Of a stretch of 60,000 nt of DNA, positions 24,063 to 34,680 are shown piece by piece. Each line of letters starts with the position of its first letter. Position 1 is the stretch's first letter. The DNA lies in the NCBI GenBank assembly GCA_009746045.1, contig RPFO01000164.1, positions 3,669,740-3,729,739 of the forward strand. Direction: 5' to 3'. The notes under the pieces are model-generated. The model saw only the letters and a list, made by a program, of their open reading frames with translations, ran no database searches and was not told the DNA's origin. The translations under genes and the position numbers were made by a program. Origin of the DNA: Mesostigma viride (lineage: Eukaryota > Streptophyta > Mesostigmatophyceae > Mesostigmatales > Mesostigmataceae).

Positions 24063-25101
24063 AGTGGTGAGCACCATTGCTGCGATCGCTCTCCCACCAT
24101 TTACGAGGAAATACCCGCAAATGGAAAACCGCCACTGAATGAAAGGTCTAGCTAGTCAGTCATTACGTGAGCCATGCCATGACTGATTCCAAACGGCGTC
24201 CGTGTGATAGGTGATATGTTTAGTAGAAAGGAGCAGTATGTGACCAGGGGTCGGGAGCCCGCCAAGTGACACGCGTAAGCCAAGTGAGGTCACCGTGAGT
24301 GATGAGGAATGCAAGTACTGAAACACCCTGTTGCGTCCCTGCTCTGATGCTTTTATTCGGGGAAATGGGTATATTTTATTAGCCAATTATGGACCAAAGA
24401 GGTGAGAGGGGAAATGAGTATCAGCTCGAATCCTAAATGAAGGTGGTCACACTCTGCTCTGATCTTTCAACTTTTTCCGGTGAAATGGGTGTTAGTCATT
24501 TATTTCCATATAACAGTTCATTAAGTTAGCCCAGGTATGCAAAAAAAAGCCTAAAATGCCTAGTTGTGCCTAAATTGGAGTGCCCGCATTAATAAGGCGC
24601 GCCCTGTGACCATGGTAGCCATTGTACTGAAGATATATCGTCGTCCGGCATAAGTGTAAAGACCTTAATAATTGTTCATCCCCATGAGTGCATGGAAGAC
24701 TTCCAGTGGGCTGGGGGCATTGTTAGGGCCCGGGACCCCGGGTCCCATACTTTGTAAAATTGTTCCGTCGCCAGGAGCCAGCGGTAACGACGCATGGCCA
24801 GGTTCCAAGAGGAGATAAACCGGCGGACCACGCACCTCTAGTGTACTCGGCACGTAACGTGAATACGGTCTCGTTGCGTACTTGCCATATGGTGTCGGTG
24901 AAGCATCGTCGTGCGTAGCCATATCCAGCTGATGTTTCAACTCATTATTGATGTTGAATACTTGGCTCTGAAGTAGCTAGGCCCGGCAACATGGGCGTTA
25001 GCCGCGTAGCTAGGCCTAGTCTATGTAGTAGGGGTCAAGTATCTCACCGCTCTCACCTTGTTCAGCATAAGGCAGGACCAGCCGTTGGATCCACTACAGT
25101 C
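24063..25101. other. Intergenic, no gene supported
   Basis: Only shadow ORFs. Minus strand 24940-24665 is open for 91 codons without recognisable features. Confidence 0.35.
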
Positions 25102-25176
25102 ATTCACGCCTTAAGTTGGGTTCGAGGGTTTCTTCGGGTCAACCCAACTTAAGGCGTGAACCCAACTTAAGGCGTT
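25102..25176. repeat. ~75-bp hairpin repeat, copy 1
   Basis: It begins ATTCACGCCTTAAGTTGGGTT and contains two inverted copies of the same arm, so it folds into a long hairpin. A second copy in opposite orientation is at 32163-32236, inside hAT copy B. Confidence 0.8.
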
Positions 25177-25186
25177 AACTTACCAT

Positions 25187-25665
25187 ACACCGTCCGCATT
25201 AGTAGTTTTATATAAATAATTAGCTTCTGTAAAATGTTCTGGCTGAAAACCAGGAAACAAACAAAAGAAAATTAATTAATTAACTCCGGGGGCTGAGGAC
25301 TGGACTAAACAAACAAACAAACAAAATTAAATTAATTAACTCCTGTGGGCTCTGTGTATCACTGACCTCCACTGACTCTAGCCTATGGCCGGCGAAGGGG
25401 GGCCGCCGGGCCGGATTGCCGGCCGAATTGGGAACGGCGTGTACGATATCTACCATGCAAACAAACAAAAGAAATTTATCAATTAAATAAGTACCCATGT
25501 GCCTCAAGTGAACGGCTGCAGGACAAACAAACAAACTAAAGGTTTTGATTAAATAATACAGAACCCGGGACTCTAACTGGCTCCCAACAAACAATCCAGG
25601 GTTATTCATAATGCAAATACGGCAAAAATTGACCCCTAATAACAAACTACTAATGCGGACGGTGT
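25187..25665. mobile_element. MITE-like element with 22-bp perfect inverted ends
   Basis: The 22 bases at 25187-25208 (starting ACACCGTCCGCATTAG) are perfectly inverted at 25644-25665. The 479-bp interval holds repeated AAACAAACAAA plus TTAATTAATTAACTCC units. AACTT occurs near both outer edges, but not as a clean flanking duplication, so boundaries and superfamily are uncertain. The minus-strand 208-codon ORF across it (25906-25280) has no recognisable features. Confidence 0.6.
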
Positions 25666-25916
25666 AACTTGCGACCCCCCCGCCCTGCTGATGGACTTTA
25701 GGGTGTCTTTTGATAGCTCTCGTGAAGGCCGATCGAACTGCACTACTGTACTGTAAAGAAATCACCCCCAAGGTCGTATTTCGGGTCGAAACTTGGATGC
25801 AAGGACCATCAAACCGGCTGTAGGCAGGTGAAGCCCAACAGTCCAACACAGCACGGTACTGTAGTGCTAGCCAAACCTGCCTAACTTGGTGTGCTACATA
25901 GGGCATGCGCGTTCAT

Positions 25917-26093
25917 TTATGAGTAATCGTAAACAGTGCTGTGTTCAGGCTGTGTTGCTGGTTTGAGAGCTTGCTTGCCCTTGCCACCCGCCTTCTCGCC
26001 TGTGGTGTCTCGTTTCTGCTTTTTGTTGGACGTTGCCCCATTGCCCGAAAACAGTTCGTTCCATTTGGCCTTATCATCAGTTTTGTCGGCCAT
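25917..26093 (-). CDS. 58-codon Lys/Gly-rich ORF
   Basis: ATG at 26093 opens MADKTDDKAKWNELFSGNG, followed by a basic NKKQKRDTTGEK stretch and a stop at 25917. No domain is recognised. Its start is similar in style to the short ORF at 6672-6505. It may be a first exon; no downstream exon was found. Confidence 0.3.
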   Translation of the reverse strand: MADKTDDKAKWNELFSGNGATSNKKQKRDTTGEKAGGKGKQALKPATQPEHSTVYDYS

Positions 26094-26214
26094 TACTTAG
26101 TTGTTGGGTCGCATTTATGATGGGTTCAAATGTGACGAACGCCTAAATTGAACCGACTGCATCATGACCGAAGCCGTTTGCCCATATATACAATACCGGC
26201 TACCGCGTCATTAG

Positions 26215-26836
26215 TTGTTGGGTATCTTCAGTACTCCCCAGCTGCGAGCTAGGCCGACGTGGACCATGCACCGTATCTCCCTCGCCTGGCACGCTTTACG
26301 CCAATACAGGGCCCTGTGGCGCAAGCCCTTGGGCAAGCTAGAGAAACAGGACCGGTTTAAGGTCCTGGTCCTTCCTGTTCTCACATATGGGGCCGAGACG
26401 TGGACACTAGTCACAGACTCACAGCCAACCTTGCGAAAAAGCTGGACGACACTGTCACCAACATGCCGCGGTCAATTTTCCGTGTGTGTGGGCTTAATAA
26501 TGCTGCTCACGTCCGCGTGTCGGTGGGCTATGCTGCTCACGTCCGCAAGGAGGACTTAATTGTACCTCTAGGCATGCCACTAGTGTCCAGAAGAGGTGGA
26601 AGACCATTGTCTAGGCTCATCATACGCCCGCCCCTGTGGGCAAGCCCCCTCCCCCCAAGCGGAAGGGGCGCTTTGCTGAGTAGAATAGGTAGGGTTTTCT
26701 AGATTAGATTAGCTTAGAGTTAGAATATTAGTTCGGTTTCACGGCTCTGCCCACCTCCATCCATCCAGCAACTGAAGCTAGGGAATATGTGCTACATGAT
26801 CTCCCAACGGAGTCATGTTATAATTTAATTTAATTT
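26215..26836 (+). pseudogene. Decayed LINE reverse-transcriptase tail
   Basis: It matches the remnant at 11478-12245: RISLAWHALRQYRALW, KFKVLVL-like K-VLVLPVLTYGAETWTL, then a frameshift near 26415 and a second-frame LDDTVTNM segment. An internal GTCCGCGTGTCGGTGGGC / GCTGCTCACGTCCGC duplication and deletion remove the GH-x-x-R part. The basic end survives as DNA (CAAGCCCCCTCCCCCCAAGC) and the tail TTTAATTTAATTTAG is at 26822-26840. Confidence 0.65.
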
Positions 26837-27228
26837 AGTTTAATGCCACTAGTTAGGCATCACCATCCAGCAGCGCGGCGCCTGCAGTTGGTAGTAGGGC
26901 ACTTAGCTCGCACCAACCAGGTAGACACATCAAGTGGCCCCTCCGCAGGGCTGCGACCTACTCAGCCTGGCAGGCATGCACCTCCTCAGTCACGTGGAAC
27001 GGGCCCAGCAATGCTAGACGCCGCTGCAAGGCCCGCACTTTCAAAGAGCAGCTAGAAGAGGACATGGGGGGCCTATGAGGCCTCTCCATGATTTGGAAAA
27101 AGATGATGGACAAGGCCAAGTGGGCTCAGGTTATAGGGGACAACCGCGACCACCTCCAGTGGGGAAGCCGCGTACGTGTTTGCAAACGCGAGAAGCATGC
27201 TAGCAGTGTTTCTGCTAACGGGCCGCGC
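26837..27228 (+). pseudogene. Second LINE fragment abutting the first
   Basis: Frame 26843-27055 carries RRLQLVVGHLARTNQVDT, the RR-x-GH-x-x-R motif missing from the previous fragment, then a Pro/Arg-rich part. It joins directly to the AT tail of the upstream copy, as in tandem or nested LINE insertions. Confidence 0.55.
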
Positions 27229-27366
27229 GCGGCCACATGTGGCCGCCGCGGCCGCCGGATTTTGGGGCCCGCGGTCACACGTGGCCGCCGCATTTCGGTG
27301 GCCGCGATCACATGTGGCCGCGGGATTTTGGTGGCCGCGACCACAGGCCTACAAATAGTCTTGTGA
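27229..27366. repeat. GGCCGCGG..GATTTTGGTGGCCGCG tandem array
   Basis: About four GC-rich units (roughly 33-36 bp) built from GGATTTTGG, GGTCACA and TGGCCGCG. The same unit appears at 59934-60000. Confidence 0.8.
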
Positions 27367-27678
27367 CCGTGGTCACTTCTGGCTGCGGGTTGCACTCAGT
27401 TTAGTGTGCCCATTGGCCGGTCAGTTGTAACTTCGAGGGTTGTGCTGAAATTGTCAGAACCAAAATTCCCAAGTATACAGAGAGTTGACTGAACAAAATT
27501 GCCTTCCTTGGTTTATTGCTGAAATCAGATATTTTCTAGTGACTAGTATCCGCGTTCCGAGGACTGCCTAATAGATTGGTGCCGACGTTGCCAACCTGGC
27601 TCAAGTCTCAGCCATACCTACCTAGAGTCTACTGTAGAGCCAGCACCTCAACGTGCTGCGATGAATTATTGTAGCTGC
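27367..27678. other. Left flank of the LTR retrotransposon
   Basis: No gene is seen. It ends in the GCTGC (27674-27678) duplicated by the insertion. Confidence 0.5.
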
Positions 27679-28244
27679 AGTTAACGCCAAGCGCATTGGC
27701 GTGATCCTGATTCGGCATATCTCTGCGATTCCAGCGGCACCGGAACGAGTTCATTCCGACAAGTATCAAGAAAGTTATGGCGTTCCGACTTCCCGGTCGC
27801 GCGCGAGCGCGAGCCGGCTGTTCTTCTAAGTCGGACGTGAATATTTGCCGACGACATATGGGGTCGACAGTAATTCCTGGGCTGACAGGAATTAGGTGCT
27901 GTACCTACGACGGTATTGGATTAATACGTCGTACGCAGGAAATAGGAACCTTAACCTGTGGTCTGTTGGTACCGCAGGCTTAGTCCTGGACTTCTAGGTG
28001 CAGATGCATTAGTCACTGGGGACTGTGCTCTGTGGTCACTGTGCCTGTATGGCAGACCTACTGTATAGGAGTTGGGCGCTGTACAGGTAGTGAATACTGT
28101 ACCGGGGGTGTTATTACTGAGCAGGCCTCCTAGGCTGCTCAGGACTAGCAAGCACAGTGCACAAGTATATAAACAATAGGCCAGTGCCAAATGGGCATCT
28201 CTTGCAAGCCCGCCTCACGTGTTGTGCCTTGACTTGGCAAGCTC
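27679..28244 (+). repeat. 5' LTR, left part
   Basis: Starts AGTTAACGCCAAGCGC and matches 58058-58644 of the 3' LTR. It ends GCAAGCTC where the CACTA-like element inserts. The remainder of this LTR is at 51301-51428 (and again at 42006-42117 before the gap). Confidence 0.92.
28166..28173 (+). promoter_or_regulatory. LTR TATA box
   Basis: TATATAAA in the LTR, about 70 bp before the insertion point; the same box is at 58566-58573 in the 3' LTR. It is the likely promoter core, with the R region downstream up to the TGTAA at 58671-58675. Confidence 0.6.
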
Positions 28245-28261
28245 ACTAGGAGTTAATTTTA

Positions 28262-28765
28262 CGGGGCGTAAACGCCCCGGTTGAGGTTACCGGGGCGGTT
28301 ACTGGCCAGTAACCATGTACGTTTAAGGTTACCGGCCAGGTTACCGGCCGGTAACCCGGAATGCAACAGACTAAATACCGGCCGGTAATGGTTACCGGGC
28401 GGTATTAGTTACCGGAACGTTTACTGGGCGGTAACTTTTACCGGAGCCGTAACCATGCCCGTAACCTATCTGGGTTACGGTCATGGTTACGGCCCAAGTA
28501 GAAGTTACCGGGCGGTAAACTGGTATGGTTACGGGACCAGTTCTGAGAACCGGGATGGGTTACCGGCATGGTTACGGGACCAGTTCTGATAACCGGGCCT
28601 GGCTACTGGCCTGGTTACGGGTCCGTCAACCGTCCCGTAACCTGCAGTAGTTACGGCCCAGTAGTTGACCCTGGTTACTGCGGTGGTTACGGGGCCGGTT
28701 ATGCCCCAGTAATATTAGTAACCCATGCCTACAACGCAGCCTGTCCGGGTTATGGCCCCGAATTC
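28262..28765. repeat. Left subterminal GTTACCGG repeat array
   Basis: More than 25 copies of GTTAC(C/G)GG or its complement lie in about 500 bp, in both orientations and often as GGTTACCGGCCGGTAACC palindromes. They are the likely transposase-binding region of the CACTA-like element. The counterpart is at 41690-41985. Confidence 0.85.
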
Positions 28766-29504
28766 TAAAAGCATTGACCCCGGCTATGGTGAGTGGCTTG
28801 CATGATATGGTGCTTTTCAAGATGCATTTTTGAATTAGGCATTTCATTAAAATGTTTAAGAAGTCATTAATAATCAATTGCACGAATCACTTCCATCCGA
28901 TGTTGTCAACGTGGGCTTCATGATGAAATCGTGGAGATGACGCACATGAAGTTCACGGAACATCTTAGGTAATAAATTAAGCCGTTACGGCAGTAGAACT
29001 TGGCCGATGAGGGTGGCGTCTTGAAGCTGTTGTCACCCTCAAGTCCGCTCGGCCAGGGGTAATCGCCCATGTTGATTTGAAAGGTACCGCCGTCCATATG
29101 GCGGCTCCGCTTTTGGTGCGAGTTGACCAACTTCCCGTCTTAATCATTCCGGATTGCCTGCAGTTCATTCCGCCTTTGTCCAAGTAAGACAGCAACTGTC
29201 ACGCACTCATAGAAAACGCAAAATGCCCCGAATGCAGTTACGGCCATACGGTAGCGAGGAATAGCAGTTGAAATTTCTAGTACACAGGCAACTAGTAAGA
29301 AAAGGGACGATGCGTGCACCACCACCAATACGTACGTGCATCCCTCTCTTGAAAATGACAGCATCTTCCATGCCGTCCAAGAAAAACGCAACGTATTTAA
29401 CATGAACCCGAATGCAGTTACGGTCGTAGACTAGTGAGGACTGGCAGCTGAAAGTTCTAGTTGATGGGCTGAGAATAAGGAAAAAAATGATGCGTGCACC
29501 CACC
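28766..29504. other. Element interior without recognised gene
   Basis: Contains an imperfect direct duplication (about 29215-29280 and 29400-29465, sharing CGAATGCAGTTACGG and GCAGTTGAAATTTCTAG-like sequence). No gene. Confidence 0.4.
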
Positions 29505-30745
29505 TAACCTATTACGTCCCTCCCATGGCAAGGAACCAGCAAAACCACCCACATACCCTGTTGTGTCCCTCCCTTGACAAGGAACAAGCACGTGCACATG
29601 CCCCACCCCACATGCATGCCTCCCTTGACAAGAATCGAACGGGCACGTGCACCCACCTACCCTATGTGCAGCCCTCCTTTGACAAGGAACAAGCACGTGC
29701 ACATGCCTACCCCACATGCATGCCTCCCTTGACAAGAATCGAACGAGCACGTGCACCCACCCACCCTGTGTGCACCCCTCCTTTGACAAGGACCAAGCAC
29801 ATGAACTCACCTACACTACGCGCGTCCCTCCCTTGACAAGGAATAGGCACGTGCACATGCCTACCCCACATCCATGCCTCCCCTGACCAGTAACAAGCAC
29901 GTGCACCCACCTACCCTACGTGCATCCCTCCTGTGACATGGAACAAGCACGTGCACCCACCAACCCTATGTACGTGCCTCTTGACAAGCAACAAGCACGT
30001 GCACCCACCTACCCTAAGTGCCCCCCTCCTTCGACAAGGAACACGCATGTGCACTCACCTACCGTACGTGAATCCCTCCCTTGGCAAGGACCAAGCACGT
30101 GCACCCACCTACCCGATGTCCGCCCCTCCCTTGATAAGGTACAAGCATGCCCACCCACCTACCCTACCTGCATCCCTCCCTTGACATGGAACAACCATGT
30201 GCACATTCCTACTCCACATGCCCCCCTCCTTTGACAAGGAACAAGCATGTGCACTCATCTACCGTACGTGCATCCCTCCCTTGACAAGGAACAAGCAAGC
30301 CCACCCACCTACCCTACCTGCATCCCTCCCTTGACATGAAACAAGCACGTGCACATGCCTACCCACATGCATGCCTCCCTTGACAAGGAACGAGCACGTG
30401 CACCCACCCACCCTGTGTGCACCCCTCCTTTGACAAGGAACAAGCACATGAACTCACCTACACTACGTGCGTCCCTCCCTTGACAAGGAATAAGCACGTG
30501 CACATGCCTACCCCACATCCATGCCTCCCCTGACCAGTAACAAGCACGTGCACTCACCTACCCTACGTATGTGCCTCTTGACAAGGACCAAGCTCGTGCA
30601 CCCACCTACCATACGTGAATCCCTCCCTTGACAAGGTACACGCATGCCCACCCACCTACCCTACGTGGGCCCCTCCCTTGATAAGGTACAAGCATGACCA
30701 GCCACCTACCCCGCGAGCCTCCCTACTTTGACAAGGAACAAGCAC
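29505..30745. repeat. 50-bp satellite array
   Basis: Roughly 25 units of about 50 bp built on CGTGCACCCACCTACCCTA, CGTGCATCCCTCCCTTGACA and AGGAACAAGCA. Most units carry the E-box-like CACGTG in GCACGTGCAC. Units vary by substitution and small deletion. A higher-order block (29570-29890) is repeated at 30340-30560. ORFs on both strands are repeat translations. Confidence 0.92.
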
Positions 30746-31788
30746 GTGGGCCCGCTAGCATGGCAGCAAGGAAGACATTACCTAACATGGCATGGCCAAA
30801 GCAAAAGAGACAGAGAAGTCAATGGAGAGAGAGCTCCTAAGAACTCCTAGTAAAATTGGAAACCATGGAGGGCAAAAAACGTTCAACAACTTACGATGGG
30901 CATCGGCACATACAGAGAAGCCCAGGTGTGCCAGGTGTAAAATAAGCGAGATTGAAGTGTCGCCTACCTCGTGGGAGACTTTTGGTATCTGGTAAACAAT
31001 GAAAGCGAGTGGAAAGATGGACAACGTGAAAATAACATACAATCCACTGCAATGCATGCAAAGAGGACAGAATCAGTAATAAAGCGCGCTGCATTCAGGC
31101 AGCGCTGAGCAATTGAACGGTGAACAATTTAATCCGGAACGCATTGTCTACGCGACTCGATGCGACTAAACGTGGCATGCATACGCGGTCGCTGACTGAA
31201 GACATTGTGTACCTGGCTCAGCAAGGTGCGCTTGCAGCCGCTTTCTTAAATATGCCGCAGGCGCACGATGTAACGAATTGAAGTTTGCATGTAGTAACAA
31301 AGGCAAGAAAAGCGGTGTAGCTGGCTACCGACTACGCCATAGTAAGCTGTATCGGAGTTGGCGTTGCCGATGGCTGGAAACGGATGACCGAATCATGCTA
31401 AACTGGGGCTCCAAAAGGGCTTGTCATGCATCCTAGTGCGCCTTTTGCTTTTTTTTCTTCAAGCATCGTGAGCATGCGGGTTTAGGGGGGCGCTTATTCT
31501 TGCACCACTATCAGTCGGCTGGACTGCAATCGGCATAGCCAGCGCAAGGTGATGCAAGGGCAGGCAAACTTTACCAGCTCGTTCAAGGCTCGTTGATGAA
31601 ATTCAAACATCTAGGCGGCGCGTCTGCAACGGCTCATCGCAATTCGAATTCGCAAGCAGAACCCTCGTTACACGTGGCGCATGCAGAGATCTGCTTCGGG
31701 CGGCTTGGCGTATCTCACTGCGTCGTGACTCGAGTACATAGTCAGCCTAGTTAGTACTCTGGGGGCCTCGAGTTCGGCAGTCCCCTAT
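30746..31788. other. Element interior, no gene supported
   Basis: About 1 kb of unique-looking sequence. Minus strand 31057-30782 is open for 91 codons with hydrophobic stretches but no recognised domain or splice partner. Confidence 0.35.
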
Positions 31789-31881
31789 TCGGAAATCCCG
31801 GATCATATGTACTCCACACTATGTACTCTTGGAGTACATAGTGTGCCACCCTATGTACTCTTGGAGTACATAGTGTGGATT

Positions 31882-32855
31882 CAGTGTTTTTTTTAAGGTT
31901 TTCGTTACTAGTGGCGCTAGGCCACTTGTGGCGTTTCGAACTATGAAAACTTCAGTTTACTCGGCCAATGTGTGGCTTTAAGCCAATTAAAATTGGGCTT
32001 GGCACGGCCACGTGTGGCGGGCTGGCTTTTTGGTGCAGCAAATGACCCTACCGGCAGCGGGGTCAGCGCGGCGCGGCGCCGTACTGGCATTCCAAGTTCA
32101 AAGTAGTTCAGAACAGTATGTTTAATTATCTTAAGTTCAAACTAGTAGAATTTATTAGAATCATTCACGCCTTAAGTTGGGTTCACGCCTGAAGTTGGGT
32201 TGACCAAAAACCTCGAACCCAACTTAAGGCGTGAATGCCTGTACACAAGGCGGGCGAGCGTCTCCGTCTCAGGCATCGGCGCCGGGCGTACTTGGTAAAT
32301 TAACAACAACGATTACCACTACAGCCACTGCTTAACAAAACGATTACTGAAGTGCCGAAAGTCGAAACACATAGTCAATGCAATGCAGTACAGTACTGTA
32401 TGGCTGGCGAGTGACTGGAACTGAGGCGCCAGCCGCCAGGCCGCCAGCCAGCTGAAGCCAGAAAATGCACACAAGCTGCAGTCTGCACAGTGCACTCTGG
32501 TCTCTGGCAGCGGGCCACTTGCCACTTGGCACTTGGCCGGGCTCTACGTACATGCACTATGCAGTCAGTAAGTCAGTCAGTCATAGTAATACTCATAGTA
32601 GTTCTAGTACTAGGGAGGCTTGTGGCGGAACGCCGGCCGGAAGACCGGCTGACACCGCCAATTGTGGCGTAGCCTGTACTAGAGTGAACTTCAGGCACGG
32701 CCACCCTGTGGCGAAACGAAACTACAAAGTAGAACAGCACGGCCAAATTGTGGCTTCTTGGGTGCCCTGTCCAAGTGGGTGGCACCGCCACATTTTGCCA
32801 AAAAAAGTGCCACACCGCCACATTTGGCGGTGTATCGCCACTAAAAAAAACACTG
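31882..32855. mobile_element. Non-autonomous hAT-like element, copy B (974 bp)
   Basis: It begins CAGTG plus eight T and ends with the exact inverse, flanked by the 8-bp duplication TGTGGATT (31874-31881 and 32856-32863). Its body matches copy A at 17457-18586 over most of its length. It differs by an inserted block of about 150 bp (32089-32238) that includes the hairpin repeat, and by missing the internal region around copy A 17720-18090. No ORF. It is nested in the CACTA-like element. Confidence 0.92.
32163..32236. repeat. ~75-bp hairpin repeat, copy 2
   Basis: Reverse complement of the unit at 25102-25176, with arms CGCCTTAAGTTGGGTT. Absent from hAT copy A at the matching position, so it arrived after the two copies diverged. 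Confidence 0.8.
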
Positions 32856-33206
32856 TGTGGATTACATAGGTAGTCACTCCTTCCTATGGAATACGGGCGT
32901 GTCTCACCGCGTCGGCAGTCCCCTATTCGGAAATCCCGGATCATATGTACTCCACACTATGTACTCTTGGAGTACATAGTGTGCCACCCTATGTACTCTT
33001 GGAGTACATAGTGTGGAGTACATAGTCACTCCTTCCTATGTAATACGGGCGTGTCTCACCGCGTCGGCAGTCCCCTATTCGGAAATCGGAAATCCCGGAT
33101 CATATGTACTCCACACTATGTACTCCAAGAGTACATAGTGTGCCACCCTATGTACTCTTGGAGTACATAGGGTGGAGTACATAGTCACTCCTTCCTATGT
33201 AATACC

Positions 33207-33305
33207 GGTGTAATCATGCGTAATCATGCGTAATCATGCGTAATCATGCGTAATCATGCGTAATCATCAGAGTAATCATCAGAGTAATCATCAGAGTAAT
33301 CATCG
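33207..33305. repeat. GTAATCATGC / GTAATCATCAGA microsatellites
   Basis: Five or six 10-bp units followed by three or four 12-bp units that share GTAATCAT, directly downstream of the hairpin array. Confidence 0.9.
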
Positions 33306-33326
33306 TCCAGACAAGCTGCACTGCCC

Positions 33327-33791
33327 CTAAGACCCTAACTTACACAAGATGGCGATGGTCGTCGCCGGCAGCTCGACAAGTTCAGGGCAGCACGAAATAA
33401 GACAGGCAAGCCGACGCTGGCGCTCATCCCAATGAGGCCATTCATCCGAAGCAGCCTCCATAACCTGGCCGCTCTTAGGGTGGCGAATCGGGGCGTCGTT
33501 GTCGTTGCGGAGCTTCAGCACGCTTGTCACAGCGGCGTCATTGTAGGCGAGGAAGGTATCGATGTCTGCCAGGCTCAAACGCTGGCCTGGCATGTAGAAT
33601 GAGGAAGAAATGGCGTCCGGCAAGGAGGTTTCAGCAGCTATCGGAGTTGCTTCCGAAGTTGCTTCCGAAGTCTTGGATCGCTTGTTAGCGGCGTTCTTGG
33701 CGACGACAATGTCGTGGGCGATTTTGTTTGCAGCAATCTGGGCATCAATAGAATCGGCGGCAAGAGCTGAAGACGATGCGGGGACCTCCAT
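33327..33791 (-). CDS. 154-codon hypothetical protein of the CACTA-like element
   Basis: This is the only intact protein-like frame found inside the element. The chosen ATG at 33791 starts MEVPASSSALAADSIDAQIA; an ATG six codons earlier (33809) is also in frame. The protein is Ala/Ser-rich at the start, has a short basic KNAANKRSK segment that could be a nuclear signal, then a region with YMPGQRLSLADIDTFL and DEWPHWDERQRRLACL. I do not recognise the family, and there is no transposase motif. It could be a DNA-binding accessory (TnpA-like) protein or a captured host fragment. The second assembled copy (about 42650-43130) is broken by several single-base deletions, which I attribute to sequence error. 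Confidence 0.5.
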   Translation of the reverse strand: MEVPASSSALAADSIDAQIAANKIAHDIVVAKNAANKRSKTSEATSEATPIAAETSLPDAISSSFYMPGQRLSLADIDTFLAYNDAAVTSVLKLRNDNDAPIRHPKSGQVMEAASDEWPHWDERQRRLACLISCCPELVELPATTIAILCKLGS

Positions 33792-33809
33792 AGCTACGTT
33801 TAATAGCAC

Positions 33810-34011
33810 CTAGACGAGGGCAGGGGGCGCAGGCACACTGATCACGTGCGTGGTGCCGCCATAATGTGCAGAAAAATAGCGAGATCTGCTGGGCAGGCCG
33901 CTGGCGATAACTTAAGAAACCCTGGGCGATGGCTGCCAAAAATTAGATCGGCGTGTTCGTCATCAAAAGGCGAGTCTATTGCAATTTACCCGACCAAATT
34001 TCATCATGGAT
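33810..34011. other. Spacer before the GGGA tract
   Basis: Upstream region of the 154-codon ORF; no TATA box is obvious. Confidence 0.3.
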
Positions 34012-34389
34012 GGAGGGAGGGAGGGAGGGAGGGAGGGAGGGAGGGAGGGAGGGAGGGAGGGAGGGAGGGAGGGAGGGAGGGAGGGAGGGAGGGAGGGAGG
34101 GAGGGAGGAGGGAGGGAGGGAGGAGGGAGGGAGGGAGGAGGGAGGGAGGGAGGGAGGGAGGGAGGGAGGGAGGGAGGGAGGGAGGGAGGGAGGGAGGGAG
34201 GGAGGGAGGGAGGGAGGGAGGGAGGGAGGGAGGGAGGGAGGGAGGGAGGAGGGAGGGAGGGAGGGAGGAGGGAGGGAGGGAGGGAGGGAGGAGGGAGGGA
34301 GGGAGGGAGGGAGGGAGGGAGGGAGGGAGGGAGGGAGGGATGGATGGATGTTCTTAATTAATTAATTAATTAATTAATTAATTAATTAA
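34012..34389. repeat. (GGGA)n microsatellite followed by (TTAA)n
   Basis: About 330 bp of GGGA with occasional GGA interruptions, then TGGA units and TTAATTAA repeats at 34354-34389. Gly/Arg/Glu frames across it are not genes. The complementary CCCT tract is at 36467-36643. Confidence 0.95.
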
Positions 34390-34454
34390 TGGTCAAATTA
34401 AAGGCAATCATGGTACATGAAGCGAGACAAATCATGCCTGGACGCATGGCGATG

Positions 34455-34680
34455 TAAGAGCCCCCCCTCCCCCACGCCAGGAGGAAGGGGTGCGTGACTG
34501 AGTAGAGTAGTTAGGATTTTGTAGAGAGACAACTTTGTATATTATCAAGGAGACAACTTTGTATATAAGATTAGAGTGAGATCAGCTAGTCTTCGCGGCT
34601 TAGTTCTAATGCACCCACCCCCATCAGTCCATGGAATACGTGCTCCTGCTCCAGATCCTTAATTAAGGCCAAAATGAGTC
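34455..34680 (+). repeat. LINE 3'-end fragment
   Basis: CCCCCCCTCCCCCACGCCAG, then GAGTAGAGTAGTTAGGATTTT and CATGGAATACGTGCTCC, follow the same order as the end of the LINE at 12060-12245. No ORF remains. Confidence 0.55.

Larger units (their letters stand above)
31789..33205. repeat. Hairpin repeat array (GTACTCTTGGAGTAC)
   Basis: Units of about 145 bp contain CGGCAGTCCCCTATTCGG and then paired hairpins whose stems are ACTATGTACTC / GAGTACATAGT around a 3-nt loop. They occur at about 31789-31881, 32884-33020 and 33030-33190. The third unit's first hairpin has loop CAA instead of TTG, that is, inverted. hAT copy B interrupts the array after the first unit. Confidence 0.85.

Noticed and set aside
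25280-25906. 208-codon minus-strand protein
   Set aside because: It overlaps the MITE-like repeat; the recurring LFVC motifs are translations of AAACAAACAAA repeats.
29525-30557. His/Thr/Pro-rich proteins in both strands
   Set aside because: Frames through the 50-bp satellite; the unit length is not a multiple of three and frames shift between units.
29505-30745. CRISPR array
   Set aside because: Units are contiguous, with no unique spacers of constant length, and the context is eukaryotic.
33846-34361. Gly/Arg/Glu-repeat proteins on the plus strand (and Pro/Ser-rich ones at 36353-36861)
   Set aside because: They are translations of GGGA and CCCT microsatellites in all open frames.
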